From assembly GCA_004525355.1 (NCBI GenBank), contig SPCK01000159.1, positions 1 through 5,598 on the forward strand: a stretch of 5,598 bases of DNA, given 5' to 3'. The translations under genes and the position numbers were made by a program. Positions 1 to 5,598 of this stretch are shown piece by piece; positions within the stretch are counted from its first letter, which is position 1, and the number at the start of each line of letters is the position of its first letter. The notes beneath the pieces are model-generated. The model did not search any database. It was not told the origin of the DNA and saw only the letters and a program-made list of their open reading frames with translations. The DNA comes from Spirochaetales bacterium (lineage in GTDB: Bacteria > Spirochaetota > Spirochaetia > Treponematales > UBA12059).

Positions 1-201
1 GACATGGTGTTCGGGGTCGCCTCGCTCGTGTCCCTATTGAGCGAGGCCATGACCCTGGAGCCTGGAGATATCATCATCACCGGCACCCCGTCCGGCGTCG
101 GCTATTCCAGGAAGCCGCCCCTGTTCATGAAAAGCGGCGACGTCTGCGAGGTGGAAATCGAAGGTATTGGCACACTCATGAACCCGATCGCGGGGGAGTA
201 G
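1..201 (+). CDS. Fumarylacetoacetate hydrolase (FAH) family protein, C-terminal fragment
   Basis: The gene enters from the left edge, so only the last 66 residues are visible; the ATG at 4 is an internal methionine, not the start. The segment [14 protein letters not shown] followed by a charged PP-containing turn, [14 protein letters not shown] and a terminal NP matches the C-terminal core of FAH-fold enzymes (the YcgM / FAHD1 / HpcE group). Known members are metal-dependent acylpyruvate hydrolases, oxaloacetate decarboxylases or 2-hydroxyhepta-2,4-diene-1,7-dioate isomerases acting in the cytoplasm. The TGTPxGVG loop is part of the active-site region in this family. The metal-binding acidic residues lie further upstream, outside the window, so the exact reaction cannot be assigned. 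The reading frame ends cleanly at TAG. It converges on the Nudix gene, with 21 bp between the two stop codons. Family assignment is confident; substrate is unknown. Confidence 0.9.
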   Translation, partial: DMVFGVASLVSLLSEAMTLEPGDIIITGTPSGVGYSRKPPLFMKSGDVCEVEIEGIGTLMNPIAGE

Positions 202-222
202 GACGGGGACGGGAGTGAAGCG

Positions 223-846
223 TCAGGAGCTGAAGCCCCGATAGCGCGTATAGAAGAAGAGCGCAGCGGTCATGAGCGCATGGCCGTAGTCCTCGCCGCC
301 GACCAGATCGATAGCTTCCCGTTCGGGTATGAGCAGGACCTCGATTTCCTCGTTGTCATCGAGGCATTGCGGGCGTTCGAGGACGCAGCCTTCGGCTACA
401 TAGGCTTGGAAGCTGTTGGTCATGAACGCGGGATTCGGCGACAGTACGCCCAGGGGGACGACCAAGTTGGCGCGGTAGCCCGTTTCTTCCAGGAGCTCGC
501 GGGCCACCGCCACGGCTGGATCCTCGCCTGGCTCCACTATGCCTCCGGGAAACTCGATGGACACGTGCTGCGTACCGTGCCGGTACTGGCGTATCATCAC
601 GAACTTGCGGCCATCGGGAGTATCCACGACGGGAATCACCCCGGCCCAATCGGGCGCATCGACTACGTAGAAGATGCCATGCCTCCCGTCGGATGCCTCG
701 CGCTCGCTTGCGCTGATCTGGAATATCTTGCAGGAAGCAAGTGCTTTGCGATCCAGTTCCTTCCAGTCTTCGGGCCCGTCCATGCCTTCTATGCTAGTCC
801 AAAGAGTCGTTCCAGGCAAGAGACCGGAAGAAATGGACCGGGCCAT
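223..846 (-). CDS. Nudix hydrolase, ADP-ribose pyrophosphatase-like
   Basis: This is a complete cytoplasmic Nudix enzyme of 207 residues from the ATG at 846. The Nudix box fits the consensus G-x5-E-x7-R-E-U-x-E-E-x-G-U without mismatch at residues 102-124: G102, E108, R116-E117, E120-E121, G123 and a final Y. The glutamates of the REUxEE core bind the divalent metal that assists pyrophosphate hydrolysis. Before the box, IRQYRHG and EFPGG are typical of ADP-ribose / nucleoside-diphosphate-sugar pyrophosphatases (the NudF group), as is the SPNPAFMTN stretch after it. The substrate is probably ADP-ribose or a related nucleotide sugar, by family only. The start is uncertain. The first 21 residues resemble no family sequence I know, while M22 (codon 781-783) directly precedes the usual DWKEL N-terminus; neither start has a well-placed Shine-Dalgarno. 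The gene is divergent from the transporter operon and convergent with the FAH gene, so it is probably transcribed alone. Confidence 0.9.
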   Translation of the reverse strand: MARSISSGLLPGTTLWTSIEGMDGPEDWKELDRKALASCKIFQISASEREASDGRHGIFYVVDAPDWAGVIPVVDTPDGRKFVMIRQYRHGTQHVSIEFPGGIVEPGEDPAVAVARELLEETGYRANLVVPLGVLSPNPAFMTNSFQAYVAEGCVLERPQCLDDNEEIEVLLIPEREAIDLVGGEDYGHALMTAALFFYTRYRGFSS

Positions 847-877
847 AGTCGCATGCGAAGCTATCTTCCGAAACCGT

Positions 878-907
878 TTGACAGATGGGGTGGGTGCGAT
901 GTTTACT
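878..907 (+). promoter_or_regulatory. Predicted sigma-70-type promoter for the BMP transporter operon
   Basis: A perfect TTGACA -35 box lies at 878-883. It is followed after 18 bp by TTTACT at 902-907, which matches 4 of 6 bases of TATAAT. Transcription would start near 914 and leave a leader of about 65 nt before the lipoprotein gene at 979. This is the only good match in the right orientation in the 132-bp intergenic region, but the -10 box is weak, so the call rests mainly on the -35 box and location. A short inverted repeat, TACTA (904-908) with TAGTA (917-921), overlaps the -10 region and could be a repressor site. Confidence 0.45.
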
Positions 908-978
908 AATAGTCCGTAGTATTCGGTTCAAGTGGTTGGCCGGAACTCTGATCATGAATTGTTATAAGGAGAGAACCA

Positions 979-2073
979 ATGAAAAAGGGACTGACAGTAA
1001 TCGGCATCCTCTTGGTCGCGCTTGCGATTTCAGGATGCACAAAGAAAGCCGAACCGGTCGCGATCCCCGAAGCCGCCCCGTACAAGGTCGCCTTTATATA
1101 TATCGGTGTACCTGGTGATCTCGGCTGGACTCACGAGCATGATATCGGCAGGCAGGCCATCGATACCGCTTTCGGCGACAAGGTCAAGACCGTCTTCATA
1201 GAGAACGTGCCTGAGGGCCCGGACGCCACGCGCATCATCCGTCAGTACGCACAGGATGGCTACGACATGATATTCGCCACCTCGTTCGGCTACATGGATC
1301 CGATGGCCGAAGTCGCCGCCGAGTTCCCCAAGGTCAAGTTCGTCCATTGCTCCGGCTACAAGACCTCGGAGAACATGTCCACGTACTTCGGCAGGATCTA
1401 CCAGGCCCGCTACCTTTCGGGTATCGTGGCCGGCAAGATGACCAAGTCCAATATCATCGGGTACCCGGGCGCGTTCCCGATCCCCGAGGTCGTCCGCGGC
1501 ATCAATGCGTTCACGCTCGGCGCCCGCTCCGTGAACCCGAAGGTGCAGGTCCGCGTCGTCTGGACAAATACCTGGTACGACCCGGTCAAGGAGCGCGAGG
1601 CAGCCGTGGCCCTACTTGATGCCGGCGCCGACATCATCACCCAGCACCAGGATACCGTCGAGCCGCAGAAGGCAGCCCAGGAACGCGGTAAGTTCTCCAT
1701 CGGCTATGACTCCGATATGCGCAAGTTCGTCGGCGATTCCGTGCTGACGAGCCCGGTATGGAACTGGGGCGTCTACTACGTTGATACGGTACGCAAGGGC
1801 ATGGAAGGCACCTGGAAGAGCGACCAGTACTGGGAAGGCCTCAACGCTGACGTGGTGCACCTGGCGGACTTCAGCCCGCTGGTCATGCAGGACGTTCGCG
1901 ATCTCGTGCTCGCCCAGAAGGACAAGATCGTTTCCGGTTCCTGGGACGTGTTTACCGGCCCGATCAAGGACAATACCGGCAAGCTTCGCGTCAACGACGG
2001 CGTAAAGATGTCCGATGGCGACCTGCTTTCCTTCGACTGGCTCGTTGAAGGCGTAGTAGGAAAAGTCCAGTAA
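979..2073 (+). CDS. BMP-family ABC transporter substrate-binding lipoprotein (predicted purine/nucleoside-binding)
   Basis: The 364-residue protein would be the extracytoplasmic ligand receptor of the importer encoded downstream. A signal peptide with a KK start and hydrophobic core (residues 4-16) ends in the lipobox ISGC, with C20 as the lipidated residue. The mature part fits the Bmp domain (the PnrA / Med / NupN superfamily): GDLGWTHEHDIGR at 46-58, ENVPEGPDA near 75-83, TSFGYMDP at 101-108, FPIPEVVRGINAF at 166-178, NTWYDP at 197-202, IGYDSDM at 241-247 and NWG at 262-264. From memory this pattern is nearest to the clade common in alpha- and betaproteobacteria, for which an adenine-bound Brucella structure is known; purine or nucleoside as ligand is therefore an inference. 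In related proteins an aromatic near W50 and an aspartate such as D244 contact the ligand. The start is well supported by AAGGAG at 966-971, 7 nt before the ATG. It is the first gene of the operon. C124 replaces the alanine I would expect in this clade. Confidence 0.93.
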   Translation: MKKGLTVIGILLVALAISGCTKKAEPVAIPEAAPYKVAFIYIGVPGDLGWTHEHDIGRQAIDTAFGDKVKTVFIENVPEGPDATRIIRQYAQDGYDMIFATSFGYMDPMAEVAAEFPKVKFVHCSGYKTSENMSTYFGRIYQARYLSGIVAGKMTKSNIIGYPGAFPIPEVVRGINAFTLGARSVNPKVQVRVVWTNTWYDPVKEREAAVALLDAGADIITQHQDTVEPQKAAQERGKFSIGYDSDMRKFVGDSVLTSPVWNWGVYYVDTVRKGMEGTWKSDQYWEGLNADVVHLADFSPLVMQDVRDLVLAQKDKIVSGSWDVFTGPIKDNTGKLRVNDGVKMSDGDLLSFDWLVEGVVGKVQ

Positions 2074-2084
2074 ACCGTGATAAA

Positions 2085-2113
2085 GGCGCCCTCCGTTCAG
2101 ACGGGGGAGCGCC
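2085..2113 (+). terminator. Strong intergenic hairpin after the binding-protein gene (attenuator or mRNA-stabilising stem)
   Basis: The arms 2085-2096 and 2101-2113 pair over 12 bp around a TCAG loop, with one T-G wobble (2092/2105) and one bulged A (2108). The stem begins 11 nt after the TAA of the lipoprotein gene and lies wholly between genes. Only a poor T-rich tail follows (CTGTCTT), so it is unlikely to be a complete intrinsic terminator. In binding-protein-dependent transport operons such stems often give partial termination or protect the upstream mRNA from 3' exonucleases, so that binding protein exceeds the membrane components. The stem is directly visible; the role is inferred. Confidence 0.7.
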
Positions 2114-2156
2114 CTGTCTTCCGACGAAATTTCCGGCACGGCAAAAAATCCCATTC

Positions 2157-2161
2157 AAAGG
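2157..2161 (+). promoter_or_regulatory. Ribosome binding site deciding the ATPase start
   Basis: AAAGG lies 5 nt before the ATG at 2167 and 8 nt before the ATG at 2170. The alternative upstream ATG at 2077 has no Shine-Dalgarno: it is preceded by the end of the lipoprotein gene and the sequence AAACCGTG. It would also place the hairpin at 2085-2113 inside the coding region. The site therefore supports a start at 2167 or 2170. Confidence 0.65.
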
Positions 2162-2166
2162 CATCC

Positions 2167-3714
2167 ATGATGAATGAAACCGCAAGCGAAGCCTCGCTCG
2201 TCGAGATGCGAGGGATTTGTAAAAGCTTCCCCGGCGTCCAGGCTTCCGACGATATTAACCTCCGGCTTGAGCGCGGCGAAGTCCTCGCCTTGTTGGGCGA
2301 GAACGGCGCCGGTAAAAGTACGCTCATGAATATTCTCTGCGGACTGTACCGGCAAGACTCGGGTGACGTCTTTGTCCGCGGCATCAAGGCTGATATACGC
2401 TCTCCGCGCGACGCGGCCGACCTGGGCATCGGCATGGTTCACCAGAATTTCATGCTGGTCGATACGATGACCGTCGCCGAGAACGTCGTACTCGGCATGC
2501 CCAGCCTCGCGTTCATCCCGGACATGGCCGCCATCAGGCAATCGATACTCGAGCTGGGAGAACGCTACAACATGACCGTCGACCCGGACGCGTACATCTG
2601 GCAGTTGTCCGTAGGCGAGCAGCAGCGTGTGGAGATTCTCAAGCAACTCTACCGCAAGGCCGAGATACTCGTACTCGACGAGCCGACCGCGGTACTGACC
2701 CCGCAGGAATCCAAGGAACTCAACGCCGTCGTCAAGCGCATGCAGGCCGAAGGCAAGAGCGCCGTTTTCATCACCCATAAAATGGACGAGGTCATCGCGT
2801 TTTCCGACCGCGTAATGGTGCTCCGCAAGGGCAAGGTTGTCGCCGAGAAGGTGACCGCGGACACCGACCCCAAGGACCTGGCCCGAATGATGGTTGGCCG
2901 GGAAATACTGTTCCGCGTCGAGAAGGCGCCTTTCAAACCTGGTGCCGTGGTGCTCGAACTCAAGGACGTCTGCGCGGATGATGAGCGCGGCTTGCCGGCG
3001 TTGCGCGACCTGTCGCTTCAGTTGCGAACGGGCGAGATTCTGGGAATCGCCGGTGTCGCGGGCAACGGCCAGCGCGAATTGTCCGAGGTGGTCACCGGAC
3101 TCAGGCCGGTCAAGTCCGGCGGAATTTCGATCAACTGTGTCGATTCCACGAACAAGACCCCGCTCCAGATAATCAAGAGCGGCGTCAGCCATATACCGCA
3201 GGACCGGATCGCGGTCGGTGCCGTGGGCGACATGAGCGTAGCCAACAACCTGGCGATGAAGGATTATCGGTCCGCGCCGATATCCAAGGGAATCATGCTC
3301 CTCCCGAAGCGGATACTCGAGTTCGCCAGGAAAATGATAGGCCAGTTCAACATCACCACGCCGTCTCCCGAGACGAGGATCAAGTTCCTGTCGGGCGGCA
3401 ATATCCAGAAAACGATCCTGGCGCGGGAGATCGAGTCGTGCGGGAGCCTACTCATCGCCGTCTATCCGTCCCGAGGACTTGATATCGGCGCCACCGAATC
3501 GGTCCGCAAGGAGCTGGTCGCCCAGCGCGATACCGGCAAGGGCGTCCTCCTCGTATCCGAGGACATTGACGAGCTCTTGAGCGTGGCCGATACCATCGCC
3601 GTATTGTACGATGGCAGGGCGGTAGGCGTCATGCCGACCGAAGGGGCAGATCCCGAGGAAATAGGTCTGCTCATGGCGGGCGTGCAGCCATCCGGTAAGG
3701 AGTCCAATTCATGA
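2167..3714 (+). CDS. ABC transporter ATP-binding protein, two fused nucleotide-binding domains (NupO/RbsA-like)
   Basis: The 515-residue cytoplasmic ATPase drives the importer. Domain 1 (about residues 10-245) is complete: Walker A GENGAGKST at 44-52, Q-loop Q93 in GMVHQNFMLV, signature LSVGEQQR at 147-154, Walker B ILVLDEP at 167-173 with catalytic E172, and switch H204. Domain 2 (about 260-505) is degenerate, as usual in this family: its P-loop reads GVAGNGQRE (296-304) without the lysine, the signature LSGGNIQK (408-415) is intact, the Walker B region reads LLIAVYPSRGLD (428-439) without the D-E pair, and the switch histidine is replaced by E465. Hydrolysis is thus expected at one site only. 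GMVHQ-x-FMLV is typical of the nucleoside/BMP branch rather than the ribose branch. An in-frame ATG at 2077 would add 30 residues but reads through the intergenic hairpin and lacks a Shine-Dalgarno. The stop overlaps the start of permease 1 by 4 nt. Confidence 0.93.
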   Translation: MMNETASEASLVEMRGICKSFPGVQASDDINLRLERGEVLALLGENGAGKSTLMNILCGLYRQDSGDVFVRGIKADIRSPRDAADLGIGMVHQNFMLVDTMTVAENVVLGMPSLAFIPDMAAIRQSILELGERYNMTVDPDAYIWQLSVGEQQRVEILKQLYRKAEILVLDEPTAVLTPQESKELNAVVKRMQAEGKSAVFITHKMDEVIAFSDRVMVLRKGKVVAEKVTADTDPKDLARMMVGREILFRVEKAPFKPGAVVLELKDVCADDERGLPALRDLSLQLRTGEILGIAGVAGNGQRELSEVVTGLRPVKSGGISINCVDSTNKTPLQIIKSGVSHIPQDRIAVGAVGDMSVANNLAMKDYRSAPISKGIMLLPKRILEFARKMIGQFNITTPSPETRIKFLSGGNIQKTILAREIESCGSLLIAVYPSRGLDIGATESVRKELVAQRDTGKGVLLVSEDIDELLSVADTIAVLYDGRAVGVMPTEGADPEEIGLLMAGVQPSGKESNS

Positions 3715-4802
3715 GCTTCGCGTTCGAGAAGCGCAAGACCGTCTCGAAGACGGCAATAGTCGCCGTACCGATAATCTCGTTCATCGTGTCGCTCGTGCTT
3801 ACGGGCATACTGCTTGTCGCATTCGGAGCGGACCCGTTCTCAACGTTCGCGGCCATGTTCAAGGGTGCCTTCGGCTCGGGGCGCGCGCTCACCGAGACGC
3901 TGGTAAAGGCGATACCTTTGATGCTCACGGGCTTGGGCGTGGCGCTGGCATTCAAGCTGAAGTTCTGGAATATCGGAGCCGAGGGTCAGCTTACGCTGGC
4001 TGGAGTCGCGGCATCGTGGGTAGCCATCTACTGGAGCCCCTGGCTTCCGGAACCGCTCCTCCTGCCGACGCTCATTCTTGTGGGCTGCGCGGCAGGCGCG
4101 CTCTGGGCCGGCGTCCCCGCCCTGCTCAAGACCAGGCTCAAGGTCGACGAGACGCTGGTGACGCTGATGCTCAACTATGTCGCCATTTTGATCTCACAGT
4201 TCCTGTATTATGGCCCGTGGCGGGACCCGAAGGGATTCGGCTTTCCCGGTACCCAGATGTTCCCCAGGGAGGCCTGGTTCCCCAGAATAGCGGGCCGCGC
4301 GCACATCGGCCTGTACCTCGCGCTGGTTGCCGCCGCGGTGCTATGGTTCGTCCTCAACAGGACTCGATGGGGCTTCGAGCTCAAGGTTATCGGCAACAGC
4401 CCCAGGGCCGCGCGCTATCAGGGCATATCGGTGGAACGAAACATTCTCCTGGCGGTGCTGCTGTCAGGAGCGCTCTGCGGGTTGGCTGGTGTGGGCGAGG
4501 TCGCCGGCATTTCACGACGCCTCCAGCAAGGCCTGTCTCTGGGCTACGGTTACACCGCCATAATTGTCGCGTGGATGGCCCAACTCAATCCTATAGCCAT
4601 ACCGTTCGTGGCTATACTGATGGGCGGCCTACTCGTCGGGGGTGACCAGGTGCAGATGGTAATGGGCCTTCCGTCGTCGATGGGACTTCTCATGCAGGGC
4701 ATGATGCTGTTCCCGATGCTGGCCGGATCGTTGTTTACCGAATACAGGATCAAGAAGATAACGGGCACGCAAGCCCGCGAATCCGCCAGGGGAGGTGCGT
4801 GA
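3711..4802 (+). CDS. ABC transporter permease, first subunit (NupP-like, BPD_transp_2)
   Basis: This is a 363-residue integral membrane subunit, a usual length for the larger of the two permeases in nucleoside-type BMP importers. After a basic cytoplasmic N-terminus (EKRK) a first membrane helix spans about residues 14-38. Family hallmarks follow: FWNIGAEGQLTL at 85-96, VDETLVTLMLNYVA at 145-158, and RWGFELKVIGNSPRAARYQGI at 219-239. The last is the cytoplasmic loop expected to couple to the ATPase. Further hydrophobic stretches lie around 118-138, 199-215, 247-265 and 280-310, and the tail is basic. AAGGAG at 3697-3702 sits 8 nt before the ATG. The start codon overlaps the ATPase stop (ATGA), implying translational coupling. 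It probably pairs with the next gene product to form a heterodimeric channel. Substrate is inferred from the operon, not from the permease itself. Confidence 0.93.
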   Translation: MSFAFEKRKTVSKTAIVAVPIISFIVSLVLTGILLVAFGADPFSTFAAMFKGAFGSGRALTETLVKAIPLMLTGLGVALAFKLKFWNIGAEGQLTLAGVAASWVAIYWSPWLPEPLLLPTLILVGCAAGALWAGVPALLKTRLKVDETLVTLMLNYVAILISQFLYYGPWRDPKGFGFPGTQMFPREAWFPRIAGRAHIGLYLALVAAAVLWFVLNRTRWGFELKVIGNSPRAARYQGISVERNILLAVLLSGALCGLAGVGEVAGISRRLQQGLSLGYGYTAIIVAWMAQLNPIAIPFVAILMGGLLVGGDQVQMVMGLPSSMGLLMQGMMLFPMLAGSLFTEYRIKKITGTQARESARGGA

Positions 4803-5598
4803 TGGGTCTGATTACCTCTCTTTTGGCCATAACCCTGCGCGCTGGTACCAGCCTCGTATACGCGACGATAGGCGAGACCTTTGCAGAGCGCGCAGGCATA
4901 CTCAACCTCGGACTCGAAGGAATCATGCTGATGGGCGCGGTCTCGAGTTTCGCGACGGCGTACTATACCGGCAACCTCGCACTCGCCATAGTCGTCGCGT
5001 TGGGCGTCGGCGGCCTCATGGCGCTGATCCATTCCTTCCTCTCGGTGACGATGAAGGCCAACCAAGTCGTTTCCGGGCTGTCGATAACACTTTTCGGCAC
5101 CGGCTTCGCCAGCTTCCTTGGCCAGCGACTGGGACCGGCTTCCAACGGCTACTACCTCACCGGTCTGACCGGCCCGCGCTTTGCTCCTATCGATGTGGGC
5201 AGCCTCAACAACATTCCGATACTCGGCGCTATTTTCAACCAGGACATCTTTACCTGGGGAATCTACATCCTGATACCGCTGGCCTGGTTCTACCTGTACC
5301 GAACAAAAAACGGGCTGTCCCTCCGCGCCATAGGCGAGAATCCCCGCACGGCCGACGCGATGGGCGTCAATGTCAACCGGGCCAAATACGGCTACACGAT
5401 TTTCGGCGGCATGCTGACAGCACTCGGCGGCGCCCACCTGGCCCTGGCGTACACCCCCGGATGGTCGGAGAACATTACCGGCGGTCGCGGCTGGATCGTC
5501 ATCGCCCTCGTGATCTTCTCGATGTGGAATCCCGCACGGGCTATCACCGGCGCGCTGATCTTCGGCGGCATCAACGCGGTGCAGTTCAGGCTCCAGGC
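4802..5598 (+). CDS. ABC transporter permease, second subunit (NupQ-like, BPD_transp_2), 3' end outside window
   Basis: The frame is open from the ATG at 4802 to the right edge: 265 complete codons plus two bases. The family is usually around 300-310 residues, so about 40 are missing. The N-terminus carries the diagnostic GETFAERAGILNLGLEG (residues 24-40) followed by IMLMGA. The coupling loop GLSLRAIGENPRTADAMGVN lies at 171-190. The stretch from GGAHLALAYTP through ENITGGRGWIVIALVIF to WNPARAITGALIFGG is the conserved C-terminal membrane core. This is the shorter permease that pairs with the preceding one in purine-nucleoside importers. GGAGGT at 4791-4796, 5 nt before the ATG, is a strong Shine-Dalgarno, and the start overlaps the previous stop by one base (TGATG), so the two permeases are probably translated in a coupled way. 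No frameshift or stop is seen in the visible part. Confidence 0.92.
   Translation, partial: MGLITSLLAITLRAGTSLVYATIGETFAERAGILNLGLEGIMLMGAVSSFATAYYTGNLALAIVVALGVGGLMALIHSFLSVTMKANQVVSGLSITLFGTGFASFLGQRLGPASNGYYLTGLTGPRFAPIDVGSLNNIPILGAIFNQDIFTWGIYILIPLAWFYLYRTKNGLSLRAIGENPRTADAMGVNVNRAKYGYTIFGGMLTALGGAHLALAYTPGWSENITGGRGWIVIALVIFSMWNPARAITGALIFGGINAVQFRLQ

Noticed and set aside
280..909. A 209-codon + strand open frame opposite the Nudix gene
   Set aside because: It is antisense to a gene with a perfect Nudix box. Its protein has no recognisable motif and no good ribosome binding site; GC-biased codons commonly create such mirror frames.
847..978. Possible purine riboswitch in the leader of the operon
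   Set aside because: The predicted leader is about 65 nt, and I see neither the conserved purine-riboswitch core nor a three-stem arrangement ending in a terminator before the gene.
1093..1108. AT-rich TATATATAT stretch resembling a -10 box
   Set aside because: It lies inside the lipoprotein gene, encoding the conserved strand FIYIG of the Bmp fold, and has no suitably placed -35 box or downstream gene start.
2155..3192. A 345-codon - strand open frame opposite the ATPase
   Set aside because: It mirrors a region whose + strand holds the Walker A, signature and Walker B motifs in order. No Shine-Dalgarno or family resemblance is seen.
4550..5437. A 295-codon - strand open frame spanning both permease genes
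   Set aside because: It lies opposite two clear membrane proteins with overlapping start/stop signals. The translation is rich in H, R, E and Q without domain motifs, as expected for the reverse complement of hydrophobic codons.
3711..5598. The two permeases as a recent tandem duplication
   Set aside because: They share a fold but have distinct hallmark motifs (FWNIGAEGQ versus ERAGILNLGLEG) and match the two separate permease families always paired in this importer type. The divergence is ancient.

Overview
The window carries the start of an ABC importer operon of the BMP / purine-nucleoside type, preceded by two unrelated metabolic genes. The DNA is GC-rich with GC-biased third positions, but ATA isoleucine codons are fairly common, which is unusual for the classic high-GC Proteobacteria. 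A lipobox on the binding protein and good AAGGAG / GGAGG ribosome binding sites indicate a bacterium that makes lipoproteins. A high-GC spirochaete or similar anaerobe is a plausible source, but this is a weak inference: the sequence has no decisive taxonomic marker.

Layout. Positions 1-201 (+) are the C-terminal end of a fumarylacetoacetate hydrolase (FAH) family enzyme. Converging on it, only 21 bp away, is a complete Nudix hydrolase of the ADP-ribose pyrophosphatase type (223-846, -). A 132-bp intergenic region (847-978) separates the Nudix gene from the divergent transporter operon. It contains a perfect TTGACA -35 box with a weaker -10 box pointing into the operon. The operon runs on the + strand: BMP-family lipoprotein (979-2073); a 93-bp gap holding a strong GC-rich hairpin (2085-2113); a double-domain ATPase (2167-3714); permease 1 (3711-4802, 4-nt overlap); and permease 2 (4802 to the edge, 1-nt overlap, about 40 residues short of the usual family length).

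How the genes work together. The lipoprotein would capture substrate outside the cytoplasmic membrane. The two permeases, both of the BPD_transp_2 / RbsC-like fold, would form the channel, and the fused ATPase would power import. The set corresponds to NupNOPQ of Bacillus and PnrA-E of Treponema. Its binding protein, however, reads like the clade common in alpha- and betaproteobacteria, which is linked to adenine or other purine ligands. The hairpin after the binding-protein gene probably lowers expression of the membrane components relative to the binding protein. The Nudix and FAH genes are not evidently part of the transport system, although the Nudix enzyme also acts on nucleotide compounds.

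The window looks like an ordinary, intact transporter locus. I found no CRISPR array, mobile element, RNA gene or evident new system.
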